The notes beneath the pieces were generated by a model. It saw only the letters and a program-made list of their open reading frames with translations. It searched no databases and was not told where the DNA came from. Shown one piece after another: positions 1-6,777 of a DNA stretch of 34,567 nucleotides. The first letter of the stretch is position 1; each line of letters opens with the position of its first letter. Made by a program: the position numbers and the translations under genes. The DNA is taken from positions 1-34,567 of the IMG/VR virus record IMGVR_UViG_3300033388_006103, one strand, 5' to 3'. Source of the stretch: a virus.

Positions 1-782
1 CTTAACTCAGATAATCTTGATCTTAATTGGTCTTGTTGGGCCTCCATAGGGGGAACTGCGCCAACTTCAGGTCCTGGAATAGGGCTATAATTATGCTCAT
101 GCATCAAAGATGTGAAGGCGCGAATAGCCTCTGCATTGTTGAGATTATCTAATAGAACATTTAAATCGGCTCTTTCCACATTAGGATTGTTAGCGGCCAT
201 CATAATAGCTGACTCAAAAGCCTCAGTGTCGCCCATTGATAGTTTGTTCATTTCCCCATCAATGACTTCTTCTTGACGCATCGTGTTGTGTTCGCTTTGT
301 CGGTTAGTATTTTCAACAAGCATGTCGGTTAATTCAGTCACCAACTCTTGTGAAAACCCATTGTCCCTGGCCAAATGCAAGAAGTCTTGGTAACCAGGAT
401 CATCAGTATTATACTTCCAATCTTGCGAAACATATTCTTCAGGCATTTCATATTCGTACCCCTCATCAGGAGCCCCCGAAAGTCCTTTTACTTTTTCGGT
501 GTAAAGTTTTCTTAATTCAGGATGAGCTTTGGCTTGTTCTTCAACTGATTTAAAAGTCTTGCCATTAAACCAATCAGGGGGTTGTCCTGACCCTGGAATT
601 GAGCTGTTATCATTATTAACCCAAAACCATTCTTCCCTAGAACCTGACTGACCATGAACATTATTATTTGTTTCAGCTATTGGGTCAACTTCGGATTGAA
701 CCAAATCTGTTAAGGATATCCCTGGGTCATCATTCAATGAAGAATGTTCTCCTACACTACCTAAAGCTTCTTCGCTCATCAT
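1..782 (-). CDS. Capsid assembly (scaffolding) protein, 3' end cut by window edge
   Basis: An open minus frame of about 260 codons runs to the left edge without a stop. Translation shows an acidic protein with a WFNGKTFKSVEEQAKAHPEL stretch, a GAPDEGYEYEMPEEY segment and a helical C-terminal half, the usual look of podovirus scaffolding proteins that shape the procapsid and leave during packaging. It lies directly downstream of the portal and a small Bbp19-like gene, the normal scaffold position. The first ATG (782) overlaps the previous stop as TGATG. A second ATG three bases on (779) is better spaced from AAGGAG at 785-790, so either may be used. If the window ends join, the frame continues six more codons and stops at 34546-34548. 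The assignment rests on composition and position; I see no catalytic motif. Confidence 0.8.
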   Translation of the reverse strand, partial: MMSEEALGSVGEHSSLNDDPGISLTDLVQSEVDPIAETNNNVHGQSGSREEWFWVNNDNSSIPGSGQPPDWFNGKTFKSVEEQAKAHPELRKLYTEKVKGLSGAPDEGYEYEMPEEYVSQDWKYNTDDPGYQDFLHLARDNGFSQELVTELTDMLVENTNRQSEHNTMRQEEVIDGEMNKLSMGDTEAFESAIMMAANNPNVERADLNVLLDNLNNAEAIRAFTSLMHEHNYSPIPGPEVGAVPPMEAQQDQLRSRLSEL

Positions 783-1057
783 CACTCCTTGTTTTGACGT
801 TTAATTGTTTCGGCATAACCTAATAAAGTCCGAATCATATCTTGTTGTCCTTGGACGTACGCGAAGTTACTGCTATCACCACAGAGATACTTTAAAACTT
901 TTTCCAGCCATACTCTTAGCTCTTCACCATGAGGGTTTTTATAAAAGACCTCATAAGTACACCGTGATATCTTTTCGTAGGCATCTGTATATTGTCGATT
1001 TACTTTTAATTGACTTTCTTCTGCTTCAGTTAAGTACTCATTTAATACATTGGTCAC
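782..1057 (-). CDS. Small Bbp19-like phage head protein
   Basis: This 91-residue protein has a C-terminal half with the pattern HGEELRVWLEKVLKYLCG, then FAYVQGQQDMIRTLLGYAE. That resembles the Bbp19-like domain (G-R-x-VL-x-x-L... eGrR-x-x-x-x-il) found in small proteins between portal and scaffold genes of many podoviruses. Their role is not established. The start is GTG, overlapping the portal stop as TAGTG, so translation is probably coupled to the portal. The downstream scaffold start overlaps its stop as well. The family match is from memory of the pattern and would need a profile search. Confidence 0.62.
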   Translation of the reverse strand: MTNVLNEYLTEAEESQLKVNRQYTDAYEKISRCTYEVFYKNPHGEELRVWLEKVLKYLCGDSSNFAYVQGQQDMIRTLLGYAETIKRQNKE

Positions 1058-2682
1058 TAGATATTGCCTTCTGCTGTTTGATTATCTGTTGATTGCGCTT
1101 GGTCTTGAAGTTGTTTAGCTTGAGCTTGAACTGCGCCAGATTGTTGTTGCTGTACTTGGGCTTGTTGTTGCATGTATTTCATTTGCTGTTGTCTAGATTG
1201 TTCATCTCTTATTATCTTCGGATCTACATTGAGTTTTTCTAAAATCCAGGTAGCTACATCTTCAGTTTGATATCCATGAGCTATTCCTGCCGCGGCTCCT
1301 TGAGGACCTAAAACTTGAACCATCATTTGAGATGCTTGGGCAGCTTTTTGAGCTTCTTGAAGTCCTTGCATATCTTTTATTGCTGATTCGAATTCAACAC
1401 TGATATCTTTATCATTGATTTCTGGAACAGGAACCAATCCAAATGAATGAAGAATTCGCCAGCATTTTTCTACTACCTGTCTGCATAATTCTTTTTCTAA
1501 CCGTCCTGCCATCGCCTGATTCTGTCTTAACCACTCTGCTTGTCTGGCTGAAATTTCTGTAGCAGTCTTGTCGGCTGAAGTGTTTGGTACGATCGGATTT
1601 GTATTTAACGCATCATTGACAGCTTGCACCAGCTCTTGGCGAGTAAGTTGGCTATAAGTAGGAGTGCCCTGAATCTGCAATTGCTGGATGGGCGTAACTC
1701 CAGGGGCAATTTGCTGTACCGGAATGATTGATCCAGGGCTGATTCGAGCAGTATAAGGATTAACCTCACTTCCCGCCGCTACTAAAAATATGGGATTAGC
1801 ATTGTAGCTAGCCGCTTGCAAATCAAATTGAGCTAATTGATTTAATTCTCTAATAAATGGAAGGAGATCTAGGATAGGGCCTCGTCCGAAGGTTTCGGCG
1901 GCGTACACGTTCCAGCGAAACACGACCCATGGCGACCAAGCCCTATATTCTTTTATTATGAATTCATCATGACCTTCAATAGTAACAAAGAAACAATATT
2001 TCTTTTTACCAGGCAGGCTAGGTTCATAGACGCAACCTTCTATTAGTTCTAGTTCATCATTTGCGGCATCTTTAAATAGTTTTAATTGAGAAGGAGTGTA
2101 ATTCCCATTTGGCCAAGTCTCTCGAATCGCTCTAGCGTGGAGTCTATATTTTCTAAAAACATTTTCAACGCTATCATGAGCCCCTGCTTCAACAGAGACT
2201 TGATGAAGAGGAACGCCTTTAAATATAAATGGATCTTCTTTTGTACCTGGCTGGATTAATAAGACACCAGTACTGATGCCCATTTCCATAATACTTTGAT
2301 AGGCCGCATTCGAAAAGTTGGACTTATTTAAAGAATTAAAGAAGAGTTTCTGCCATTCGTTACATTCAATCTGAGCTTCTCTCTCACTTATTCCCGAACC
2401 TTCAAGAATTTTGTGACCAGGTTTGAATTTAGCCCAATAAGTCGTATTCGGCATCAACATTTGTTGGATATTTGCAGCAAATCTTTTAAGACCTGTGATA
2501 GCTGTGGCATCAAAAACCTTCTGAGTTCGTGGCCCACCTTCTATCCGTCTAAAGATATTGAATTCAGCTTTATTAGGCATGACAAGCTGATAAGATTGCT
2601 GAAGTTGCGACATCCACTTGTCTGATTGACTCTTGGCACTGTAATACCTAGCCAATAATTCCTGCTGAGTTAGTTGTTTCAT
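1057..2682 (-). CDS. Portal protein (T7 gp8-like head-tail connector)
   Basis: The product has 541 residues, close to T7 gp8 (536). It forms the twelve-subunit ring at one capsid vertex through which DNA is packaged and ejected. Recognisable features are the N-terminal helical region with RYYSAKSQSDKWMSQL, the KVFDATAITGLKRFAANIQ segment, the WNVYAAETFGRGP-x-LDLLP block and the later TATEISARQAEWLRQN motif, which together are typical of head-to-tail connecting proteins of T7-like phages. The C-terminal 50 residues are very Gln-rich (QQQMKYMQQQAQVQQQQ), probably flexible. The start overlaps the stop of the upstream 65-residue gene by ATGA, and the stop overlaps the next gene, so it is part of a tightly coupled head operon. 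Confidence 0.94.
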   Translation of the reverse strand: MKQLTQQELLARYYSAKSQSDKWMSQLQQSYQLVMPNKAEFNIFRRIEGGPRTQKVFDATAITGLKRFAANIQQMLMPNTTYWAKFKPGHKILEGSGISEREAQIECNEWQKLFFNSLNKSNFSNAAYQSIMEMGISTGVLLIQPGTKEDPFIFKGVPLHQVSVEAGAHDSVENVFRKYRLHARAIRETWPNGNYTPSQLKLFKDAANDELELIEGCVYEPSLPGKKKYCFFVTIEGHDEFIIKEYRAWSPWVVFRWNVYAAETFGRGPILDLLPFIRELNQLAQFDLQAASYNANPIFLVAAGSEVNPYTARISPGSIIPVQQIAPGVTPIQQLQIQGTPTYSQLTRQELVQAVNDALNTNPIVPNTSADKTATEISARQAEWLRQNQAMAGRLEKELCRQVVEKCWRILHSFGLVPVPEINDKDISVEFESAIKDMQGLQEAQKAAQASQMMVQVLGPQGAAAGIAHGYQTEDVATWILEKLNVDPKIIRDEQSRQQQMKYMQQQAQVQQQQSGAVQAQAKQLQDQAQSTDNQTAEGNI

Positions 2683-2876
2683 CCCAGAGTATCTCTATCC
2701 CCGCTGAACCCTGAACCACCGCCTGCTGAAGTTCTGATATTCTTCAAGGTTTTGGCTTGAGCTAATTTGTTTTTGCGTTTTTCTTCTTCTTGCATCCGGT
2801 CTAAATCTTCTTGCTGCTTTCTCATTGCTTCTTGCATTGCACTATCATCGCTACCCATTGGAACCCCCCATAGCAT
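2679..2876 (-). CDS. Small charged protein upstream of portal, unknown function
   Basis: The 65-residue product is highly charged and helical in the middle (MRKQQEDLDRMQEEEKRKNK), followed by a Gly/Ser-rich tail (SAGGGSGFSGDRDTLG). There is no membrane segment or Cys. It overlaps the upstream gene by about 26 bases and the portal start by four, as expected for real genes in a packed operon. Small coiled-coil proteins at this position are common in podoviruses, but I cannot assign a role. An internal ATG six codons in (MGSDD) is an alternative start. Confidence 0.6.
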   Translation of the reverse strand: MLWGVPMGSDDSAMQEAMRKQQEDLDRMQEEEKRKNKLAQAKTLKNIRTSAGGGSGFSGDRDTLG

Positions 2877-3387
2877 TTTCTAACGCTAGATATTTATAAA
2901 GTTGTTTAGGTGTGATTACTGTAGGCTTCTTTACTCCTAGATAATGCTTAACTAAAGAAACACAGTTATAAGGTAAAACCCCAGGCCATAACTTTCCTAT
3001 AACTTTTTTCCTGCTTCCTGGTTTAACTTTCACAATCAGTACCCCAGCTTTTCTTAATTCTTGTAAATAAACTTCTATTGAGGCGACAGGTAAATGACGG
3101 GTATTTATATGTGAGTATAAAAATTCCGTTTGTAATAACCCTGTCCCATACTGCTGATCGACAACATCTGACAACATAAACACATGCGTAAATCTATAAT
3201 CTAAGAACCTTTGCCACTGCGCTCGTACCCCTCCTCTAAAGCACACATATATTGTTTTATACGGGAGGCTTGTTTCTTGGTGTTCCTTCTGGTCCTTATA
3301 TATTTGTATGGTGCGACTACATATATCCAAGCAGTTTTGGTACCATGCTTTTGCTCTAAGTCGCGTAATTCTTGCTTTCTTAAACAT
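2851..3387 (-). CDS. Conserved podovirus head-region protein, unknown (CVSLVKHYLG motif)
   Basis: As drawn from ATG 3387 the protein has 178 residues. The conserved-looking part begins at YVCFRGG (residue 47 on) and includes FTHVFMLSDVV, QTEFLYSHINTRHLP and, near the C-terminus, YNCVSLVKHYLGVKKPTVITP. Proteins with this C-V-x-x-V-K-x-x-L-G pattern recur near podovirus portal genes. A Cys-protease-like or NlpC-like fold is conceivable but I would not assert it. The first 46 residues overlap the upstream gene in another frame and look less protein-like. GTG at 3246, just at YVCF, could be the true start, although neither start has a strong Shine-Dalgarno. Coding is confident; start and function are not. 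Confidence 0.65.
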   Translation of the reverse strand: MFKKARITRLRAKAWYQNCLDICSRTIQIYKDQKEHQETSLPYKTIYVCFRGGVRAQWQRFLDYRFTHVFMLSDVVDQQYGTGLLQTEFLYSHINTRHLPVASIEVYLQELRKAGVLIVKVKPGSRKKVIGKLWPGVLPYNCVSLVKHYLGVKKPTVITPKQLYKYLALENAMGGSNG

Positions 3388-3485
3388 TCACTACCCACAA
3401 CGATCACTTCCACACAGCTATTGGCCCCATCTAATGCATCTTTAACTCGACCCAATTCTCTGCGTAAAGCTTTTAAAGTTAGCAA
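3201..3485 (-). CDS. Small basic protein in head operon, unknown
   Basis: The 94-residue product starts with TTG immediately after the upstream TAG stop. Its first half has a sensible alternating pattern (LKALRRELGRVKDALDGANS, then VEVIVVGSECL and TKTAWIYVVAPYKYI), suggesting a small alpha/beta protein. The last 60 residues share DNA with the start of the next gene in another frame, so one of the two genes is probably shorter than drawn. The TTG start lacks a good ribosome site, and translation may depend on coupling to the upstream gene. Confidence 0.5.
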   Translation of the reverse strand: MLTLKALRRELGRVKDALDGANSCVEVIVVGSECLRKQELRDLEQKHGTKTAWIYVVAPYKYIRTRRNTKKQASRIKQYMCALEEGYERSGKGS

Positions 3486-3812
3486 CTATAATTCACCACG
3501 AGTTTCAGGCGGCATATAGTCATTTCCGTGAGTCCCACCGTGTATAATCCTGCGTTTTCTGCGGTGTTCAGCACTGTGTCTATCTACTCTATTCTCAACC
3601 ATATGCTTACGATGCATATCTGAAGCTTTTTCGCTTACTTTGTGACCTTTAGTAGCCCAACGTTGAGGCTTATCACTAGGTTCGTTTAATCTTTCACCAG
3701 TATCATTCCAAGCTTTTTTATTACTTGCTGAGACACCAGTTCCTAGGGCGTTCTTTTCAGGGTAAGCTGACTTTTTACGACGACGTTCAATCAATTTTCG
3801 TGCTAAAGACAT
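3486..3812 (-). CDS. Basic His/Arg-rich small protein, unknown
   Basis: The 108-residue product is strongly basic, starting SLARKLIERRRKK and carrying several His-containing runs (HRKHMVENRVDRH, EHRRKRRIIHGGTHGND). No Cys, membrane segment or known motif is visible. The ATG has a good ribosome site (AGAGAGGA, five bases upstream). It is the second gene of the leftward head operon, between a small Gly-rich protein and the TTG-started 94-residue gene. Nucleic-acid binding is a guess from charge only. Confidence 0.65.
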   Translation of the reverse strand: MSLARKLIERRRKKSAYPEKNALGTGVSASNKKAWNDTGERLNEPSDKPQRWATKGHKVSEKASDMHRKHMVENRVDRHSAEHRRKRRIIHGGTHGNDYMPPETRGEL

Positions 3813-3823
3813 AGTTTTCCTCT

Positions 3824-4114
3824 CTAACTTTTTTTGGTTTTAGATAAAATACGTCTTGCTAAACTTGCATTACCATCCTTCTTAACAATTCTAGCCACGC
3901 CGCGTCTGACGCCAGATGGATTTGGTGCATTGTGTGCATAAGCTAACGCTGCCCTCACTCTCCCTGGATCTAATTTGCCTGCTGAGTTGGTAACTGGATA
4001 AGTTCTAGCCGGAGCTCCACCACTTGGACCTGCGAATTGCATGGCCTTTCCTTTATACTTCCCATAATTACTGCCACCTGCACGACTTCGAATCTTTTCA
4101 AGTCTAGTAGTCAT
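3824..4114 (-). CDS. Small basic phage protein with FAGP-APARTYP motif, unknown
   Basis: The 96-residue product contains KAMQFAGPSGGAPARTYPV followed by a helical RVRAALAYAHNAPNPSGVR segment and a basic tail. Short proteins with an FAGP...TYPI...A-x-x-ALAR pattern are seen in many tailed phages and in unrelated genome annotations, with no agreed role. It is the first gene of the leftward head operon. No clear Shine-Dalgarno precedes the ATG; only 14 bases separate it from the CTTAAG pair at 4129-4145, so a very short leader or control directly at the start is implied. Confidence 0.7.
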   Translation of the reverse strand: MTTRLEKIRSRAGGSNYGKYKGKAMQFAGPSGGAPARTYPVTNSAGKLDPGRVRAALAYAHNAPNPSGVRRGVARIVKKDGNASLARRILSKTKKS

Positions 4115-4128
4115 AACTAAGCCCGTAT

Positions 4129-4145
4129 CTTAAGAATGCCTTAAG
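4129..4145. promoter_or_regulatory. PmrA-box-like element A (CTTAAG-N5-CTTAAG)
   Basis: Two perfect CTTAAG sites with starts 11 bases apart lie between the divergent genes at 4114 and 4244. The arrangement fits the published PmrA box, YTTAAK-N5-YTTAAK. On the minus strand a weak promoter can be drawn with ACGACA and TAAGAT 17 bases apart, so a protein bound here would sit on the promoter for the head operon. Confidence 0.6.
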
Positions 4146-4243
4146 TATATGTCGTTTCTGTGGATTTTGAAAGTCTGTTTTTTGGGATTGACTAACTGTT
4201 GATATTTCTGCAAATTTAATAAACGAATTATAAGGACTTAATT

Positions 4244-4444
4244 ATGCAAATAACGCAAATGCACGCTCAATTAACAGAGCTTTCCCGCGAATACGAACGA
4301 GTTGCCAAGATTGGACCTCAACTTCAGGCAGTTCTTCAACAAATCACAGCAAGTCAGGCCCATTTGAACAATCTGAAGTACAATATCGAGCGTCAAATTG
4401 AGGTCTTTGAGCAAATCTCACCTCGCAAAGAAGACAATCTTTAA
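4244..4444 (+). CDS. Small coiled-coil protein, unknown
   Basis: The 66-residue product is almost entirely helical with heptad-like spacing (AQLTELSREYERV, LQAVLQQITASQAHLNNL), so a short coiled coil is likely. An AAGGAC ribosome site precedes the ATG. It is the first rightward gene, opposite the head operon, downstream of CTTAAG box A. No enzymatic or DNA-binding motif is visible and I do not recognise the family. Confidence 0.6.
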   Translation: MQITQMHAQLTELSREYERVAKIGPQLQAVLQQITASQAHLNNLKYNIERQIEVFEQISPRKEDNL

Positions 4445-4465
4445 ACTTTTAGGTATTATGTGCTG

Positions 4466-4505
4466 GAGATCGTTATATCCACTATCCTTGGCTTGTGGCG
4501 ATCTC
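4466..4505 (+). other. Intergenic hairpin, with possible 22-codon ORF
   Basis: GAGATCG (4466-4472) pairs with CGATCTC (4499-4505) between the first two rightward genes. The same stretch is open from ATG 4458 to TAA 4526 (22 codons, ending in NPRA). It could be a structured leader, a tiny peptide or both; nothing decides. Confidence 0.3.
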
Positions 4506-4551
4506 ACCAAAAATCCACGCGCATAACCTATTTCCATCATAAGGACATGAT

Positions 4552-4905
4552 ATGAACGTAGATTTAGCGTCATTAGAACACTTAACTCGGCCAATAAAGG
4601 AAATCAAGCAACAGCTACTTACCTACCTAAACGGAAAACATGCTGACGACATTAAGATTGCCTGTTTTGGAGCAATTCCACTTGATGAGTTATTAACTGA
4701 GCAGGTTCAGGAGGAAGTTTGCAGCTTATTAAAGTTAGTGAACAGATTTAAAGAGGAATTAGCCATGACTTACACGTCATTACAATACGGAGAGCCCCAA
4801 ATGGATGAAGAAGACACCTCAGAAAAGACCGACGACCACGCGCCTGAGTGTAAAGAGGACTCTAAGCACTGGGAAGGTGTGGATTTGGAATTAAAACATG
4901 ACTGA
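4552..4905 (+). CDS. Small acidic-tailed protein, unknown
   Basis: The 117-residue product has a helical N-terminal two-thirds (LARPIK-type start, then TEQVQEEVCSLLKLVNRFKEEL) and a very acidic tail (MDEEDTSEKTDDHAPECKEDS). An AAGGACATGAT sequence directly upstream supplies the ribosome site. It overlaps the next gene by eight bases. The acidic tail is reminiscent of DNA-mimic or host-takeover proteins, but that is composition only and I assign no function. Confidence 0.6.
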   Translation: MNVDLASLEHLTRPIKEIKQQLLTYLNGKHADDIKIACFGAIPLDELLTEQVQEEVCSLLKLVNRFKEELAMTYTSLQYGEPQMDEEDTSEKTDDHAPECKEDSKHWEGVDLELKHD

Positions 4906-5125
4906 GATCGAAAAATGGCAGGATACTATGGCATTTATCAGGAGTAATGTGGTGGATTATTTCGGGAAATACAGTTCTGAGGTAATTGAAGAGGCTATCA
5001 GTGAAAATGCGGATAAAGAAAAAGTCGCTCAACTTATCGAGGATATTGAGTGGACTATCTCATGCATTAATTCGATGAAGACTGACTTGCGGGAATTGGC
5101 AAAATGTCTAGCCCGTGGCAGTTAA
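4898..5125 (+). CDS. Small acidic helical protein, unknown
   Basis: The 75-residue product is acidic and helical throughout (EIEKWQDTMAFIRSN, SEVIEEAISENADKEKVAQL, IEWTISCINSMKTDLREL). Its start overlaps the end of the previous gene, suggesting coupled translation. It has a single pair of separated Cys residues, no CxxC, and no membrane segment. It belongs to the first tract of small early or accessory genes. Confidence 0.6.
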   Translation: MTEIEKWQDTMAFIRSNVVDYFGKYSSEVIEEAISENADKEKVAQLIEDIEWTISCINSMKTDLRELAKCLARGS

Positions 5126-5130
5126 CAATC

Positions 5131-5188
5131 AGGCCGGTATTATAGGTGAATATCATGCTGGAGATATATTGTCATGGAGCACCGGCCT
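5131..5188 (+). other. Long-range inverted repeat in intergenic gap
   Basis: AGGCCGGT (5131-5138) is complementary to ACCGGCCT (5181-5188) around a 42-base loop that shares TGCTGGAGAT with the intergenic hairpin near 4461. It lies right after the 75-residue gene. It may be an RNA structure or a weak terminator; no T-run follows. Confidence 0.35.
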
Positions 5189-5284
5189 CATTGAATCACT
5201 TACACTAAACCATGGAAGTTGAAGCTTAATGTACAATCAGTTTAGCAATACCACGCGCCCAACTCAAGTAGTGAGCCATAAGGA

Positions 5285-5725
5285 ATGCCTAAGAGGGTAA
5301 AAAAAGTCAAAAAGCCGCCTGTAGATCTTGGTAAGATAGAAATTGAGCCGCCATGGGAGCTATTTGCTAAATTTCAGAGGGATGTAGAGGCAGATATCAA
5401 GGATATGGAGGAGTCAGGCTTCAAAGAGCGCATGTTTAAGGTCAAGTCGGATAACTTAAAGCGGATAGAAGTACTTGATGTTAAGTTAAAGGCTTTCTCT
5501 CGCAAGTATATATGGGATCACTACGGCAAACCTAACGCGTTATATCCCCCACAAGACGAGATAGATAAAGACCAAGTCCTCTTCAAGGAGAAAAATCGCC
5601 TATATAAGGAGTACCAGTCCATGGCTAGCAAGTATTTCGGGCGGTTGAGAGCTAGAAAGGTCTGGATAGAGATAAACGCAAAACGGCCACGCGCACAAGG
5701 AGGGAAAGATGACAAGGCTAAGTAA
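5285..5725 (+). CDS. Lysine-rich helical protein, unknown
   Basis: The 146-residue product is basic with a Lys-rich start (KRVKKVKKPP) and long charged helices (FKEKNRLYKEYQSMASKYF). It ends in KRPRAQGGKDDKAK; the PRAQ is encoded by the CCACGCGCACAAGGAGG sequence that also supplies the ribosome site of the next gene. The ATG has AAGGA immediately before it, too close for normal use, and a stop just upstream, so translation may be coupled to a small frame (5229-5300) that overlaps it. Function unknown. Confidence 0.6.
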   Translation: MPKRVKKVKKPPVDLGKIEIEPPWELFAKFQRDVEADIKDMEESGFKERMFKVKSDNLKRIEVLDVKLKAFSRKYIWDHYGKPNALYPPQDEIDKDQVLFKEKNRLYKEYQSMASKYFGRLRARKVWIEINAKRPRAQGGKDDKAK

Positions 5726-5858
5726 ATTTAATAAGGGCTGCAAATCACGAGATAGCTCATTTCATATGCTCACAGAATATCTGGCGGGTCAGGGAATTTC
5801 AGGAGTCAGGCCATCAAAACATCGAACCAAATTATGCAAGAAGAAAAAGAAGAGATAA
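5709..5858 (+). CDS. 49-residue basic protein, unknown
   Basis: A short frame begins at ATG 5709 behind a strong ribosome site (AAGGAGGG) and ends at TAA 5856-5858. The product starts MTRLSKFNKGCKSRDSS and ends with a run of Lys (CKKKKKR). It overlaps both neighbours, at its 5' side by 17 bases and at its 3' side by 25. The strong ribosome site is the main evidence. It is not recognisable, and its Lys-rich end may partly reflect the overlap with the next gene's Glu/Lys-rich start. Confidence 0.5.
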   Translation: MTRLSKFNKGCKSRDSSFHMLTEYLAGQGISGVRPSKHRTKLCKKKKKR

Positions 5859-6139
5859 AAGAAGGCACCTACATTGTAACGCTGCGTTTGTTTAGAGAAT
5901 TGAGCGAACGTATTAGCGACTTTATGGGCTATATTGAACATGCGGAATACAAACATCCTGAGCTATTAAAGTTAAAAGATATTGTGGCCAGATTTACAGT
6001 TATGGCTATGGAGATAATCGAATTTTACAGGAAGGATATCAACCTCAGTAAATTAGGAAAGGCATCAAGACGAGAACATAAAATACCACGCGCACAAGAG
6101 GATAATAATGGGCATATTAAAAAGACAACATCTCGATGA
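5834..6139 (+). CDS. Small helical protein ending in IPRAQ-type tail, unknown
   Basis: The 101-residue product is helical (TLRLFRELSERISDFMGYIEH, then LKDIVARFTVMAMEIIEFY), with a hydrophobic helix near residues 50-66 that does not look like a true membrane anchor. The tail HKIPRAQEDNNG is encoded by the same CCACGCGCACAAG leader sequence found at the end of the 5285 gene, here giving the ribosome site AGAGGA for the next gene. No known family. Confidence 0.6.
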   Translation: MQEEKEEIKEGTYIVTLRLFRELSERISDFMGYIEHAEYKHPELLKLKDIVARFTVMAMEIIEFYRKDINLSKLGKASRREHKIPRAQEDNNGHIKKTTSR

Positions 6140-6275
6140 ACAGGGCGTATTCGATCAACATGAAGAATCACTGTGCGAAAAGTGCATGCATTTAGGCGAT
6201 GAAGAGCTAATGACAGAACTCTTAGGTGAGCGGATTTGTCAGGATTGCTTTTGGAAATTGGCAATAGTCCTGTAG
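6108..6275 (+). CDS. 55-residue zinc-ribbon-like protein
   Basis: The frame starts at ATG 6108 with ribosome site AGAGGA at good spacing and ends at TAG 6273-6275. The product contains two CxxC knuckles, CEKC (residues 23-26) and CQDC (44-47), with acidic residues between them. This is a treble-clef or zinc-ribbon layout seen in many small phage regulators and adaptor proteins. It overlaps the previous gene by 32 bases. Zinc binding is inferred from spacing only; the target (nucleic acid or host protein) is unknown. Confidence 0.6.
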   Translation: MGILKRQHLDEQGVFDQHEESLCEKCMHLGDEELMTELLGERICQDCFWKLAIVL

Positions 6276-6311
6276 TTAAAGAACTTTTTTATGTAATTAC
6301 AGAACTTTCTT

Positions 6312-6344
6312 GGGCAATTGTCCATTTATTTGTGGCAATTGCCA
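6312..6344. promoter_or_regulatory. Paired palindromic operator candidates
   Basis: GGGCAATTGTCC (6312-6323, near-palindrome) and TGGCAATTGCCA (6333-6344, perfect) share CAATTG cores whose centres are 21 bases apart, two helical turns. They lie about 20 bases upstream of an extended -10 (TGGTATACT), so they are good candidates for cooperative regulator binding. Confidence 0.5.
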
Positions 6345-6512
6345 ATATCCGAGAATTAGATGTGGTATACTCGGCGAGTTTAAGTCGATCAACTTATCTT
6401 ATTCGAATTCCAACTTTTTTTGGCATAATTTTTTCGAGTGGATCGGGAGATGGAAGTGGTCGGCCCCATCAGCCCCCCTCACCCCTCCTTTATCATGAGA
6501 TTTTTTTCTAAC

Positions 6513-6529
6513 CTTAAGACTTTCTTAAG
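6513..6529. promoter_or_regulatory. PmrA-box-like element B (CTTAAG-N5-CTTAAG)
   Basis: Two perfect CTTAAG sites with starts 11 bases apart. A possible -10 (TACACT, 6537-6542) follows seven bases after the box on the plus strand, compatible with a regulator bound over the -35 region. Confidence 0.6.
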
Positions 6530-6641
6530 AATAGTCTACACTTAACTTATGACACCTTAATAATAAAGCCTCACAATTCTGTGGCAAAACTATGAAGTCA
6601 TTCCCAATGATGCAAGTTAAACGACTAACTTATAATATAAC

Positions 6642-6674
6642 CTTAAGATAACCTTAAGAAAGACCCAATATAAT
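6642..6674 (+). promoter_or_regulatory. PmrA-box-like element C with perfect -10
   Basis: CTTAAG-N5-CTTAAG at 6642-6658 is followed ten bases later by a perfect TATAAT (6669-6674) on the plus strand. There is no good -35 hexamer; the box covers the -35 area. That is the geometry of a promoter activated by an OmpR/PmrA-type response regulator. Confidence 0.65.
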
Positions 6675-6717
6675 GGTATAAATGTTATACCCGTGATAAT
6701 CGCAATTATCACGGGTA
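6675..6717 (+). promoter_or_regulatory. Two overlapping palindromes at the start of transcript C
   Basis: GGTATAA-ATG-TTATACC (6675-6691) begins right after the TATAAT. A longer perfect inverted repeat, TACCCGTGATAAT (6688-6700) with ATTATCACGGGTA (6705-6717), starts in its right arm. The two hairpins share TACC and cannot form fully at once. They may be operators or a switchable RNA leader; no T-run follows. Confidence 0.5.
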
Positions 6718-6777
6718 CGGAATGGGGCTTCTTTTAAGTGAACTGACTGATAAAACAGGTAAAATCGGTGGTATTTG

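Larger units (their letters stand above)
6276..6777 (+). other. Non-coding control region with operators, two CTTAAG boxes and palindromes
   Basis: I see no convincing gene in these 500 bases. They hold paired palindromes at 6312-6344, an extended -10 (TGGTATACT, 6363-6371), a pyrimidine-rich tract at 6460-6490, CTTAAG boxes B and C, a perfect TATAAT and two overlapping palindromes. Short frames here have no ribosome site and poor protein character. Confidence 0.6.

Noticed and set aside
805-1092. 95-codon plus frame
   Set aside because: Antisense to the Bbp19-like gene and portal end; no ribosome site and Cys/Leu/Ser-rich shadow composition.
3211-3519. 102-codon plus frame
   Set aside because: Antisense to two head genes; no ribosome site, composition typical of a shadow frame.
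6236-6511. 91-codon plus frame in the control region
   Set aside because: Starts inside the zinc-ribbon gene with a non-ATG codon, runs through operators, lacks a ribosome site and protein-like pattern.
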